Assembly (NCBI GenBank): GCA_037127315.1
Contig: JBBBDQ010000191.1
Span: 15,299,001-15,363,000 of the forward strand
DNA length: 64,000 nt
Direction of reading: 5' to 3'
Source of the DNA: Ascarosepion bandense
Taxonomy: Eukaryota > Mollusca > Cephalopoda > Sepiida > Sepiidae
A program made the translations under genes and the position numbers. Below the pieces are notes generated by a model. That model saw only the letters and a list, made by a program, of their open reading frames with translations, did not search any database and was not told the origin of the DNA. This document shows, piece after piece, positions 1 to 10,599 of the stretch. Within the stretch, counting starts at the first letter, position 1, and each line of letters begins with the position of its first letter.

Positions 1-535
1 TGAGAAGTGTGAGAAAAGAAACTGTTAGCATAGAAATTACGGTTACATCTAGCCAACTCAAATGTAAATTAATGAGACCTGATTGCCCATTTTGTACTGC
101 GCTTAAATTCATAGTCTAGGTACAAAAGAGCTCATCGGAATAATTGAAATGAATGTATTTATAAAAAAGGCACACAGAGAGAACATTACGGCGGTTGGAA
201 ATAGACTGAAGCTGAGATGTCAGTTCAGGGCCAATAATATTGCTGATTCTTCTTTGGAGAACAATCCTCATTTCTTTCGTATTCCATTAGTAAGAAAGTT
301 TTATTCGGACCTCTTCTTCCCAAGGGTCGCTCCCTTGTGAATACTTCCCTGACCGCTACAATCTTAACATAATCCAGTGTCGGGTCAGCTGTTATTTATC
401 CTATATTTTCTCATTATCTAGATTCTTACGTCCATAAGACAACCCTATTCAGTAACTCTCTAACTGGAATGGCTCTTAGGCCTTATATTAGGTGAACAAT
501 ATTCTAAAATAATAAATGGCTACCTGAAACATCTT
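1..535 (-). mobile_element. CR1-like LINE 3' region, degraded
   Basis: The first 130 bases resemble 51935-52045 and 4580-4720 (shared words around GAGAAAAGAAACTGTTAGCA and TTAAATTCATAGTCTAG). Elsewhere in the window those segments sit just 3' of CR1-like reverse transcriptase sequence, so this is read as the untranslated 3' part of one such LINE on the - strand. The stretch up to about 535 also resembles 1390-1490. No intact reading frame is present and the left end is cut by the window edge. Confidence 0.45.
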
Positions 536-618
536 TTATTTTCCTCACTTCACCCGAAGCAAGGCCACTAGTGGGCAGGGAGTTACAGTGAAAGAAAAGA
601 CTGGTTACAAGGGTATTG

Positions 619-1105
619 TTGGTTGGTTGTTTTGTTTTTATGGCAAATCAACCTCGGCGGGTCATTTATTGCCAACTAAATTTTATTTATTTATTGCTGG
701 CAATACCTTTTTCTTTCAACAATTTATTGTTGTTTTTTATATAAGTTTTGTGTCTAGTAATACTTTTTTCTTTTCGAATATCAAGATTAATTGTTTTTAT
801 TTTTTAAGGGCAGGGTTCCCAAGTCCTACCCTTGTTATTTAACCCATAACTGGAGGGAAGGGATGGATTAATACCTTTCCCAAGGGTAACAGTGCTTAAC
901 TGAATGCAGGGTATTTAACTGGAATTCGAACTCGGCTCACCGATTTCTCTTTCCGAGCCGATATCCACTGCACATCCGTCACTAAACGCTTACAGCACCT
1001 GGCATTCCCAAGCGGTCACCCATCTAAGTACTGACCAAGCTCAACGTTGCTTAACTTCGGTGAACGAGCGAGAACCGGTGTATTTAACGTGATAGGCCGT
1101 AATCC
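619..1105 (-). repeat. 5S rRNA-tRNA chimeric SINE with target-site duplication
   Basis: On the - strand the element starts with a nearly full-length 5S rRNA-like head (1105 down to about 985). It contains the A-box-like AAGTTAAGCAACG, the intermediate element TTAGATGGG and the C-box-like GGTGACCGCTTGGGAAT. A tRNA-like part with a B box (GAGTTCGAATTCC) follows, then a tail ending in the GGGTCATTT / TTGATTT / AACCAACC style. Flanks carry a near-perfect duplication: ACAAGGGTATTG at 607-618 and ACAAGGGGTATTG at 1106-1118. It inserted into the 3' part of the CR1-like LINE. The internal pol III promoter elements look largely intact. Confidence 0.85.
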
Positions 1106-1784
1106 ACAAGGGGTATTGAATAGAGGATAAAAGTTGAACGGTATTCAAGAAGATAGAAGATGGTAGTTGACTTTGCATTTAAATTTTTGAAGATTGCAGC
1201 TATCAAGAAAACAAGTAAACGGAGGGTGATCCACAGGCAAGAAATCCGAAAAAAGAAACTGTTCGAGTAGAAGTGACTGTTACATTTAACTATATCAACG
1301 AAAAAAGAGTAGGACCCACATGCCAATCTAGTAGTACGCTTAAAATTCACTTGGACTGGACGCCAGGAAAAAAAAGCTCGTCAGAGAAGTTGGCATGAAA
1401 ATATTTATAGAAAAAGACAGAGGGAAGTCACGTCACATCGGTAAGAAAGTGAGTTAAGTCGAGAGGCCAAATCAGAACCGATTATATTAGATATATTTTT
1501 TTTGATTTTGTCAAGAACCTAGAGATGAATAGCAGGAGCACCTGGCCAGGTATGGCAAAAGTATGCAATGCACGGACGAATAGTAGATTTATGAATATGC
1601 ATGATTGATTCTGACAAGAAAATCTTTCTGGCCCGACAGAGAGACCCAACCTACCTAGCAGTAGATGCGGATATAGATTCGATGTAGTTGTTCTACTTCA
1701 GGTCGATTGAGAGAGTGAAGCCAAGGAGGCGCAGTGTGTTGCTCTAAAGATGACTTGCATCAATCATGCTGATAGCAGACAGAA

Positions 1785-1786
<2 letters not shown>

Positions 1787-1861
<75 letters not shown>

Positions 1862-2376
1862 GCAATCTGTGAGTCTGTGTGTAACTGTTCCCTATGCACG
1901 TCTACATTCAAACTTTCTAGGGACACATATCTACAGGGAAGCCAGGTCGACACATACTTTTTGAGTTTTAAGTTCAGCAATTTTCCTTTTCGCACTTTTT
2001 TGACCAACGGAACCGATTTGCTCCTGAAACATCTAAGGTGGTTGCAGAATTACGTCACAGAAATCAAATCACACATGTCAAACGCGACTAAAATATTTTT
2101 TATTAAAAAAAAATGAGCCTTTATATTTAATTTTTATTCCGACGTTTTACAAATTCATTTGGTCAACAACAAAATGTGAATATTTTTCCCCGTAATTTTG
2201 AAACAAAAGAAATATTTAAAAATGTAGGCGTGCATAGGGAACAATCACACACAAACTCACAGATTGCCTCTTATATATATAAATTATATTTTAAATGTCT
2301 GCAGCGAATTTGTTTCATCCGCTAAAGTAATTAAAATGTTCTGAGTTTCACGGGCAACGCCGGGCTATGATGCTAG
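1787..2376 (+). mobile_element. Helitron-like non-autonomous element
   Basis: It begins with TC after an A (1786), runs through a (CT)n(AT)n tract, and ends with a GC-rich segment (GGGCAACGCCGGGC) and CTAG at 2373-2376 followed by T. An A-[TC...CTAG]-T layout is diagnostic of Helitrons. The same 3' end recurs in inverted orientation at 18396 and 38038. Inside is an inverted repeat of about 48 bp: 1859-1906 (GGCAATCTGTGAGTCTG start) against 2224-2275. The 5' part recurs at 63784-64000. The insertion splits a CR1-like LINE at a site recognisable from the uninterrupted copy near 52290. Confidence 0.6.
1791..1857. repeat. (CT)n-(AT)n microsatellite
   Basis: About 16 CT units run directly into about 17 AT units at the 5' end of the Helitron-like element. 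The simple repeat appears to be part of the element's start, since the copy at 63784 also begins with TC followed by (TA)n. Confidence 0.9.
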
Positions 2377-3500
2377 TAGTAGTTAAAGGAGAGCAGTTTT
2401 GTTTTGGAGGCATTCAAATTTACAAGCCATTCCTTGTCCCAGTTAACCACTGATTTGAGGTCTCTTTTAAGAGCAGCAGCCAGGTTTACTTTGTCACCCT
2501 TGGCAGATTCACTATTGAGACGGGAATAAATGGTTGCGTCATCTGCATAGATACCTACTTAAGAATTGATGACATCAGGACATTCATTGATGAAGACCAG
2601 AAATAGCGCAGGTCCTAGGATAGAGCCTTGAGTGATATCCGCGTTCCTTTGAAAGGGTCTGGAAGCTTAGCCGTTCAAAATGACCTTAATTTCACGATTC
2701 GATACGAATAATTGAATTAAATCAATCTTTGCCAAATATTGTAACCCTGGAGCTTGCGCAGAAAGCGAGCATACCAACCCCTGTCAAACGCTTTCGAGAT
2801 ATCTAGAGCAACAGCTCGAGCTTCGCCATTATTATCAAGAGCGTTGTATACATATTCAATAACGGCCGTTATCACATCAGCGGTCGATCTGGCGAAGAGA
2901 AATCATATTGTTTGTCAAAGAGTAGGTCGTGAGAAATGAGATGCTTAACTACTTTAGCATTGGTTAAGGCCTCGAATACTTTCCGAAAAGTGGTAAGAGG
3001 CTAATAGGACGATAGTTAGAGGGGTCAGAGGGTGTACCATAGTTCTTAAAAACAGGAACGACAGATGAGAACTTCCAAGAAGCAAGAAGCAGAAAGGCAA
3101 TAGTTGTAGATTTTAGAGGGGACTGGGACCAGCTCAGGTGTACATTTTCTAGGACGATAACTGCGATTTCAACATCTTCTCTTGCTTTATGGGAGTCTAA
3201 TTTAAAAATGATGTCCGAGAGCAGAGATGGGGTTAGGAATATATCACGCAGTTGAGATTCTGTCTTAGGTGGGAAACAGGTACGGGTATTCCAGACGAGT
3301 CAAACGTGTAGTTGGAAAAGAATTTTCAAGCAAACCATTCAACCTTGTCTGCTGTAGATGTGAGAACTTCGAACTGATTGAATAGACAAGGTATAGCTGG
3401 TTTGCTATTGTTCGGTACACTTTTGCAGAGCCGCCAGTAATCTCTAGAACCGAACTTGCAAGATGAATAAGAATTTTATAAAGTTATCTGCACACTGTCA

Positions 3501-3857
3501 TTTATTCAAGTTCAATATGAGACGATATTTTCATAGCCAAAGATCATGAAAAAAATTAACTGCCTGTGAAGAATTAGGAATCATACATTGCCATCCTTTG
3601 AAAAGGAATTGCTAGATAAATTGAGTGTAGATAAAATTATTGGAAGATTCGAATAATCCTCTTGTGAACACAAACTGTTGCTCTTAATATAGTGGACTGC
3701 ATGCAATGTTCTGTTGTGTTTTTTAACTATATATTAATGTGTAAATTGTGCACTAAATTGAAAATATCAAGCAATTACTTAAAATGAAAAATGAATAATT
3801 CAATTATAACATTCTGTATTTACATTTGGAATCTACTAGCAGTAATCTATCCTGGGT
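3501..3857. other. AT-rich spacer without recognised content
   Basis: No coding frame, known repeat head or simple repeat was recognised in this stretch of mixed AT-rich sequence between a LINE remnant and the next repeat. Confidence 0.4.
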
Positions 3858-4025
3858 ATAACGATAAACTACAACCGGCAGCAAGAACTCTGATCGGGAG
3901 GTTTTGAGAAGCGTGGAACCATCTCTTAATTTCTGTTGTTTCCAGATTCACCTTGACCCGGGGTAGTACCATCTATTAGGGTCCCAGTTTTGGGTAAATA
4001 GTAAATCCTCAAACTTAGATAAAAA
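3858..4025 (+). repeat. I/Jockey LINE 3'-UTR-type repeat (S4)
   Basis: Matches, with substitutions, the segment immediately downstream of the I/Jockey LINE stop codon (14066-14260), plus copies at 17551-17890, 36115-36225 and 36605-36835. Landmarks are CGGCAGCAAG, CTCTGATCGGGAGG, CTTAATTTCTGTTGTT, ACCTTGACCCGG and TTAGGGTCCCAG. Either a 5'-truncated LINE end or a SINE sharing that end. Confidence 0.7.
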
Positions 4026-4309
4026 ATGAAAATATAGATTAAAAAATAAGTAAATTATTAGCAACAAATTTTTGTAAAAAAACAAATACTAGTAGTAGAT
4101 TTTTATAAAAAGAAAAAAATACTCAAATTCTCAAGAAAATTAAATTTCGACGTTGAATGACGCATAAGGAGTTGATTCGATATGCTGTTGAAGGAAGAAA
4201 TACAATTAGCACAAAAAGATGCAATGAAAAGAAATGTCTGTGTCAGCACCTGATAATGCATTTTCAAGAGAATTTCACCGTAACACACATAATTTATATA
4301 ACTTTTTTT

Positions 4310-4750
4310 TAATAATCATATCGCCTCAAGCAAGGCATTTTACTGCTACTGTTGTGCAGGGGGTTACATAGAAGGAAAGTTATGAGAAAGAGTGACAGGT
4401 TAAAGGGGTGTCAGGAAGTGGGTAAGAAAAGGATGATAATGCTGAGAGTGGAGTGGACGGAGAAAAGAGAATGAGAGAGAGGATGCAGGTTAGTGAGATA
4501 GGAGATGACTATTGACTTTACATTCAAATTCTTGGAAATTGTAGCTGTTGGGAAAGCAGGTAAACGGAAGGGAATTCCACAAGCGAAAAGTGCGAGAAAA
4601 GAAGCTGAAGGAGTAGAATTTGCGTTTACATTTTATTAGTTTCACAGTAAAAGGGTGGGACCTAATTGCTAATCTTGTGGCTCGAGTAAATTCAAAAATT
4701 AAATGAAGGCATTGTAGTCACCCGGCAACCAGTATTTTTTAAACAAAGTT
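4310..4750 (-). mobile_element. CR1-like LINE 3' end fragment
   Basis: On the forward strand it opens with a T-run, then AATCATATCGCCTCAAGCAAGGC and CAGGGGGTTACAT, the tail signature seen in S2 repeats (12780, 43300, 57905). It continues with the ATTGACTTTACATTCAAATT... segment also found at 1160-1330, 25170-25290 and 51880-52040. No reading frame survives; it is a 5'-truncated 3' end. Confidence 0.55.
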
Positions 4751-5630
4751 CGTCACTGATCAATATCTTTTAAAACCTTCTATGCTTAAAACAAAAGAAT
4801 TAAGTTAATAGCGTGAGTATATGTTTAAAAGTGCTCCTGCCCAAACATTTATTACATATTTATTTGTGTAAGAATGTTTTCCTAACCAAACAAACGTTGA
4901 TACTTCTTTTTTTCTTTTTCACTAGTACGATTTTTCCTACAATTACATAATTTCTACATTCGTATAGCGTTTCAATATCACTTGTTCGCATGCGTGTACA
5001 TTTGTAGACTTAAAAAAAAGTAAGATGCTTTCTTTATCAAGTAATTTCACTTCAAATTTTTATGAGAGTATTTTTTGTGTAAGTTTGTTCACTTAACAAA
5101 ATAAAAGTATCTTTGAGTAGACATGATCGAGTCGACAAGAGTCCTAGAATAAGTATGCGTGAGAATAGAAGTAGATGAGAATTTGTGAATTCAGGAATAA
5201 GTGAATCACAGCGGATAGGAATAGGTGAATATGGCGAAGATTTTGTGCTGGCGGCTGTATTACGGATCGTCCTTTTACGGATGTTCCGAATTGAATCCTG
5301 ATCGAATTGTTGCAAGTCAGATTGTTGAGAAAATGATTTAAATAAAATAAAAAATAAATAAACAAGATGGTTGAAGTGTTAGGCATCTCAAAGGAAAGAA
5401 AAATGCTCGTGGAATGAGAATTTGATAATATTTTTTTTTTTTTTACAGAATCTAAATTTAAACAATGTATGAAAAGAAAAGGCGAGTGAAACATAAGGAT
5501 ATCGTACAATTACGTAATGGAGAAGATAAAAAAATGATGTGGGAACGATAAGAAAAAGAATCATTAATTCACAAGCCGGCTTTAAAATCAAGACGTCAAT
5601 GATTCTCAAAATATTGTATTTTTAAACTTT
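4751..5630. other. AT-rich spacer, no gene recognised
   Basis: Long AT-rich tract with poly-A/T runs. Open frames here are low-complexity products of base composition and show no family resemblance. No tRNA-like box or terminal repeat was recognised. Confidence 0.4.
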
Positions 5631-5635
5631 ATAAT

Positions 5636-5905
5636 GGATGTGCAGATAGTGAAATAGTTAACGTCTCTGAATGAGAAATCGACGAACCGAGTTTGAATTT
5701 CAGGTAAGAGCTTTACGTTCACTTTCACACAAATACCATTGAGGAAGGTATGAATCTGTCTTTTGATCCCTATCTACACAGTTATGGAATAAATAACAGA
5801 GTAGACTGGGTTTTTAGCCGTGGTTAGCAACCCGACTAAGAGAAGGACAACTATGAAATCAAAACCATGTGTACCTCTGGAAGATTATGGAGTTTACAAT
5901 TAAAT
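5636..5905 (+). repeat. tRNA-derived SINE, diverged
   Basis: Begins GATGTGCAGATAGTGAAATAG (A-box-like region), followed by a B-box-like GAGTTTGAATTTC, then the family body (CCATTGAGGAAGGTATGAATC, TTATGGAATAAATAACAG, GCCGTGGTTAGCAACCCGAC). The same plan with another tail occurs at 34205, 40590, 41500, 42280 and 44320. Strongly diverged, so old. Confidence 0.6.
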
Positions 5906-6055
5906 GCGGCGAGGAATTGTAAGTTTTAAATGAAGAAATACCGGTTTCAGCATCTATCTTTAACTTATAACAGCTGGTTAATTGATACCGCTTGTATGTA
6001 TGCAGATATACACTATTGATTATGACGTGATGTGATGAATCTAAAAAGTTTGTTT

Positions 6056-6056
<1 letters not shown>

Positions 6057-6081
<25 letters not shown>
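6057..6081. repeat. (TA)n microsatellite
   Basis: About 12 uninterrupted TA units. A second simple-repeat patch of mixed CA/CACATA lies at 6390-6460. Confidence 0.9.
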
Positions 6082-6086
<5 letters not shown>

Positions 6087-6574
6087 ATAAAGAAAAAAGT
6101 TAGATTTGACGTATTATATATCTCATGATATTTTGTCATTTTAAACAAGAATAATTACAATTCGAAACTAAATGTTATACTTTACATCAAAGCCAAGATT
6201 TAATAATGAACTAAAACGCCACTAGCATCATCAAAAAACAAAGTTATTACAGCCAACAACACAGAAATCGAGTCCATCAAATACTACAAAATTCTTAGTA
6301 ATATTAGCCTAGATATCTATAATTACTACTCTTGTAAATTATTTATCAAAACCTTTAAATCAACTAATTCTACGTCATTTACCAACCTACCGATCACACA
6401 CACACACACACATATACATATATACGAACACGCATACACACACAGATACACACACAGAGTACGATGAATAAATTGTCGTCTAATTTATGCAAAAATGGAA
6501 ATAACACTGACATTTCATTTTAACTAATATATTTACCAAAATTGCACAAAAATATTTGAACATACGAAAGAGTA

Positions 6575-6830
6575 AATTTATTCAATAAAATCGATATTTG
6601 CTTCAACAACGGCTTTCAGAATACTTCGGAATCTCTTACAACTCTTCGAGACGGTCTCTTTGTTTAAGTTGGCGAATGCTACCATAATCCTTTCCTTTAC
6701 TTCATTTTTCGTTTTACAACGACCTTTCAACGGCGCCTCCGCCCTGTCGGCTGGGGCTGTAGAATACGCCGACTGCACCTCTGCAGAGGGATAAGACACC
6801 CCCCCATGATAACATCTGTTGACCGTGGGT
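6575..6830 (-). pseudogene. Mariner/Tc1-superfamily transposase, C-terminal fragment
   Basis: The frame covering 6799-6578 (-) ends in a sequence typical of one mariner-like family C-terminus: KNEVKERIMVAFANLNKET, then KRFRSILKAVVEAN and a terminal FIE before the stop. Only about 60 residues of the family's roughly 340 remain. The catalytic triad is absent and the upstream sequence (GGVSYPSAEVQ...) is unrelated. The N-terminus and catalytic end of what looks like the same family occur fused at 14680-15130. Confidence 0.6.
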
Positions 6831-7264
6831 GGCGATCCAAAAGGCGCTAGGACGGAATCCTGAGGGTTGAGCAGTCATTTATCCGGCGTCAGAGTTGTCA
6901 ATGACTAGAAACACTACTTTGGCCTTACTTAGTCGTGACAAGACCTAGTATCTATATATTTAGGCCCGAGCGTATTAGTCAATCTGCATTTATAGTAACT
7001 GCCCAATCCTTTTATCTTATAGTTGCTAGAAGGCGGCGGCTCAGAGTCAATTGATTTGAGTGAGTGAGATTTTGACCACTGATATGTTACACGGTACTTG
7101 GTATTGGTTACTGAAACCTGAAATTGATAGGGGCTCGGAGTTTTACTCACCGGCTCGAGTATACTGGTAATGTATCCCTCGTCTCAACCAAGGCGACTGG
7201 GTTTCCCCTTGGTTAATTGCCAACTCAAGTTAAACTCCTTGGTGGGTGAGGGTGCATAGGACCA
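6831..7264. other. Unclassified repeat-like segment upstream of the LINE
   Basis: GC content is locally higher. The - strand carries a 73-residue open frame (7150-6929) rich in Ser/Tyr without a recognised family. 7150-7264 could be the 5' UTR of the I/Jockey LINE that follows, but no 5' terminus could be fixed. Confidence 0.3.
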
Positions 7265-7399
7265 ATGAATAACTAAACCTTACATATGGCTTTTCTAAAA
7301 ACAAAATACAGATACACCTCTCAGTAAATTATCACACTTTCCCATTAAAAAGATAATGACTAGCAGGTCGAATCCGAAATCAGTTATAAACTTGGAAAT

Positions 7400-8590
7400 A
7401 GAACGCTATTGATAGAAGTAACTGAGATAAAACATGCCAAAAACTTACTAGAAATGGAAAAGTTCCATAAATATAAATGTAAGGCTTACCTGCATGAGAG
7501 GTTGAACTCTTGTAAGGGAGTCATAAGAAGTCAAGAATTGGGCTTAGCAACAGAAGAAATAAAGAACTTCGATGATAGGGTGTCAGTCAGTTAAGTGCCA
7601 TACGTGATACACGCTTGGGCGATCATGCCTCGAAAGAGACATGACTGACTGGGCAGAAGATTATCCCGCAGTAGGTTGCCATTGCTTTCTGCGGTAGACT
7701 GGTTGCCGACCAAGGCTATAGAACCCAATATGTCCTGTTATTTAACACATAACTGGAAGGAATAAGCGGATTAATACCATTCCCAAGGGTATTTGCGCGT
7801 AAGTGAATGCAAGGAATTCAACTGGAATTCGAACTCGGCTCTCCGAGCCGATATCCAATGCGCCACCACGCACATCCTAAATGTCATATAAATGATATAA
7901 ATGTCAGTCAGTCAGTTAAGTGCCATATGTGATACACGCGTGATAGGGTGTCACCGATTACAAAAGAATTAGTATTAAAAGGAATGGTGAGAGTATATTG
8001 ACCAACACATTTATAGTCATGTTCGACTTACACACTATCTTAAGGAAAGTTAAAATAGGTTTCACTGTCAAAGAATGGAACTCTATGTACCAGCTCTTTT
8101 GTGGTGTTTTAAATGCCAGAGATTTGGACACCACAAAGACATATGCCGAGAACAACAGGTTTGTGGCAAATACACAGAAAGGAACCCAACCCATACGGAA
8201 GAGGAATGTCAAAGAGAAAGAAGATGTGCCAGCTGTCATGAGAACCACTCCGAGTTCTCTAGAGACTGCGAAGTTTATAGAAAAGAAAAAGAGGTGGTGC
8301 AAATTAAACACAAAAGAAATGTGTCCTTTCCAGAGGCTAGAATGATTGTAGATTCCTATATAGCAGCGCAGTCGTATGCCTATGTAACACAAAAAACAAA
8401 TGCCAACAAACAAAAAACTCAAGAAAACAAATACCGGGAACTAATAAACAAATTACTGTATTTGACTACAAATGAATTGTCAAATTTTCAAGAACACCTT
8501 AGAAAGACTTATGGAACTCAAGAGGAATCACAAGAACCGGAAATGGGTGGTGAAATGAAAGATAAAAACATATCAAGTTCTTCTGCGTAG
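7400..8590 (+). pseudogene. LINE ORF1 (gag-like, CCHC zinc knuckles), disrupted
   Basis: The N-terminal segment reads LLIEVTEIKHAKNLLEM and HERLNSCKGVIRSQEL, then stops inside a SINE (7586-7940). Removing one copy of the 13-bp target duplication rejoins FDDRV to SPITKELVLKGMVRVY. Further on, 8075-8590 encodes three Cys-rich knuckles: CFKCQRFGHHKDIC, then a degraded CGKYTERNPTHTEEEC (second Cys lost), then CASCHENHSEFSRDC. These are the RNA-binding knuckles of I/Jockey ORF1 proteins. At least one frameshift separates the halves. Confidence 0.8.
7586..7940 (-). repeat. S1 tRNA-derived SINE inserted in LINE ORF1
   Basis: Flanked by TGATAGGGTGTCA at 7573-7585 and 7941-7953, a perfect 13-bp target duplication. 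The body is a full S1 SINE on the - strand: tRNA-like head near 7878-7800 with B box GAGTTCGAATTCC, and tail finishing in CACTTAACTGAC. An extra 40-bp copy of the S1 tail end (7900-7940) lies beyond the head, inside the duplications. This suggests a dimeric or rearranged insertion. Confidence 0.85.
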
Positions 8591-9333
8591 ACTACCTCTA
8601 AACCAAAACACCAAAGATCTTCCATCCGTCCACCAACATGAGAGGTCAACAATGGAAAAAGGGTGACAAAGACCTCCCAAAAGGGAATACATCGGGTCAC
8701 TCAAAGGACCCAGCGGCTCCACTGGAGCTTAAAAACAGGCATAATCTATTGGAAAAAATGCAAGTTGAGGAACCTGTACTATCAAAGGTAAAAACTGAGA
8801 TATCTCAAAAAAACATATAGACCCCAAAAATTAAAATTATATAAACAATAAAATCATCCAAATGAATATCAGAGGAGCAAGAGTCAATCACTATGAATTA
8901 TTTCTTTTTAAAACAAAATACTGCCCAGCAATCATATCCCTTCAAAACAATTCATCTAAAAAACAATACCATCAACGTCAAAAATGATTAGTCATACAAC
9001 TATATTAAGCAGCATGCTGATAGACCTTGTGGTGGATCATTAGTACTCATTAACAATAATATCCCTCTCAGTGAAATCACACTAAATACCAATATGCAAG
9101 CAGTCGCTATATCAGCAACTCTTCACAAAACAATAACAGTGTGTTCACTATATATTCCACGATGTAAAGAATTCAGAGAATCAGAGATAAACATTTTGAT
9201 ATTACAACTACCAAGACCCTTTATTATAATGGGGAACTTCAACAGCCATTATGAGATCTGGGGAAGCAAGTAAACGGACAAAAGGGGCAAAATAATAGAA
9301 TCGGTATTAAACAAACATCAGTTATGCACGTAT

Positions 9334-10041
9334 AACAATGAATCAAACACATACCTACACCCAGCAACAGGCACATATTCAGCAATAGATTTAACAATGA
9401 ATCAAACACATACCTACACCCAGCAACAGGCACATATTCAGCAATAGATTTAACAATGAATCAAACACATACCTACACCCAGCAACAGGCACATATTCAG
9501 CAATAGATTTAACAATGAATCAAACACATACCTACACCCAGCAACAGGCACATATTCAGCAATAGATTTAACAATGAATCAAACACATACCTACACCCAG
9601 CAACAGGCACATATTCAGCAATAGATTTAACAATGAATCAAACACATACCTACACCCAGCAACAGGCACATATTCAGCAATAGATTTAACAATGAATCAA
9701 ACACATACCTACACCCAGCAACAGGCACATATTCAGCAATAGATTTAACAATGAATCAAACACATACCTACACCCAGCAACAGGCACATATTCAGCAATA
9801 GATTTAACAATGAATCAAACACATACCTACACCCAGCAACAGGCACATATTCAGCAATAGATTTAACAATGAATCAAACACATACCTACACCCAGCAACA
9901 GGCACATATTCAGCAATAGATTTAACAATGAATCAAACACATACCTACACCCAGCAACAGGCACATATTCAGCAATAGATTTAACAATGAATCAAACACA
10001 TACCTACACCCAGCAACAGGCACATATTCAGCAATAGATTT
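9334..10041. repeat. Minisatellite: 12 perfect copies of a 59-bp unit
   Basis: Unit starts AACAATGAATCAAACAC and recurs every 59 bases from 9334. 708 bases hold exactly 12 copies with no difference seen by eye, followed by a 6-base partial (AACAAT at 10042). One copy is ordinary LINE endonuclease coding sequence. Eleven extra copies shift the frame (649 is not a multiple of 3). TAACAAT on both sides of the ancestral unit offers microhomology for slippage. Confidence 0.97.
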
Positions 10042-10081
10042 AACAATACGTCACCCTAACCTGTTATTGGATTATAACTGG

Positions 10082-10431
10082 AAAGTACATAATGACACAT
10101 GTGGAAGTGACCACTTTCCGATTCTATTAGAAAAGTACATAATGACACATGTGGAAGTGACCACTTTCCGATTCTATTAGAAAAGTACATAATGACACAT
10201 GTGGAAGTGACCACTTTCCGATTCTATTAGAAAAGTACATAATGACACATGTGGAAGTGACCACTTTCCGATTCTATTAGAAAAGTACATAATGACACAT
10301 GTGGAAGTGACCACTTTCCGATTCTATTAGAAAAGTACATAATGACACATGTGGAAGTGACCACTTTCCGATTCTATTAGAAAAGTACATAATGACACAT
10401 GTGGAAGTGACCACTTTCCGATTCTATTAGA
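10082..10431. repeat. Minisatellite: 7 perfect copies of a 50-bp unit
   Basis: Unit starts AAAGTACATAATGACACATG and recurs every 50 bases from 10082 to 10431, with no difference seen between copies. It lies 40 bp after the 59-bp array and also duplicates endonuclease coding sequence (CGSDHFPILLE region). GAAAGTAC before and GAAAATAC after the array give near-microhomology. Confidence 0.97.
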
Positions 10432-10599
10432 AAATACCACCAACAAACTAAATTTAAAAAGTCCGAGCTGAAATTTAGAAAAGGCTAATTGAGATGAATT
10501 TAAAACTTCATGCCTAGTCGAACTAACCGCAGAAGTCAATAAAAGCAAGGCAGAAGACATCCGATATTTTACCAACACACTGTTAAAAATAGCCGAATA

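Larger units (their letters stand above)
537..3500 (-). mobile_element. CR1-like LINE, interrupted by two younger elements
   Basis: Read on the - strand, 3500-2385 translates piecewise, with frameshifts and stops, into reverse transcriptase: an NYRPISLLP block, a region like STADVITAVIEYVYN, an ALDISKAFD core, then IYADDATIYS (the YADD catalytic motif) and NLNASKTKLLSF. 1787-1475 continues with the downstream STIRPCIAYFCHTWPGAP block, typical of CR1/L2-type C-termini. 1475-537 is the 3' end, finishing at the CTTGCTT-type tail near 537-560. Two insertions split the copy: a Helitron-like element (1787-2376) and a 5S-tRNA SINE (619-1105). It is a dead, old copy. The clade call is from recalled motifs and could equally be a neighbouring CR1/L2/Rex group. 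Confidence 0.65.

Noticed and set aside
5052..5609. Three overlapping - strand frames of 73-121 residues
   Set aside because: Phe/Leu/Ser-rich products of AT-rich DNA in overlapping frames; no conserved motif.
8518..8700. - strand frame over the end of LINE ORF1
   Set aside because: Shadow of the LINE ORF1 C-terminus on the + strand.
9239..9433. 64-residue - strand frame with a repeated block
   Set aside because: Antisense of the 59-bp minisatellite.
9334..10041. CRISPR-like array (regular 59-bp periodicity)
   Set aside because: All units are identical along their full length with no variable spacers, the unit is LINE coding sequence, and the genome is eukaryotic.
10327..10578. 83-residue - strand frame with repeated segments
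   Set aside because: Antisense reading of the 50-bp minisatellite in the LINE endonuclease; not a gene.
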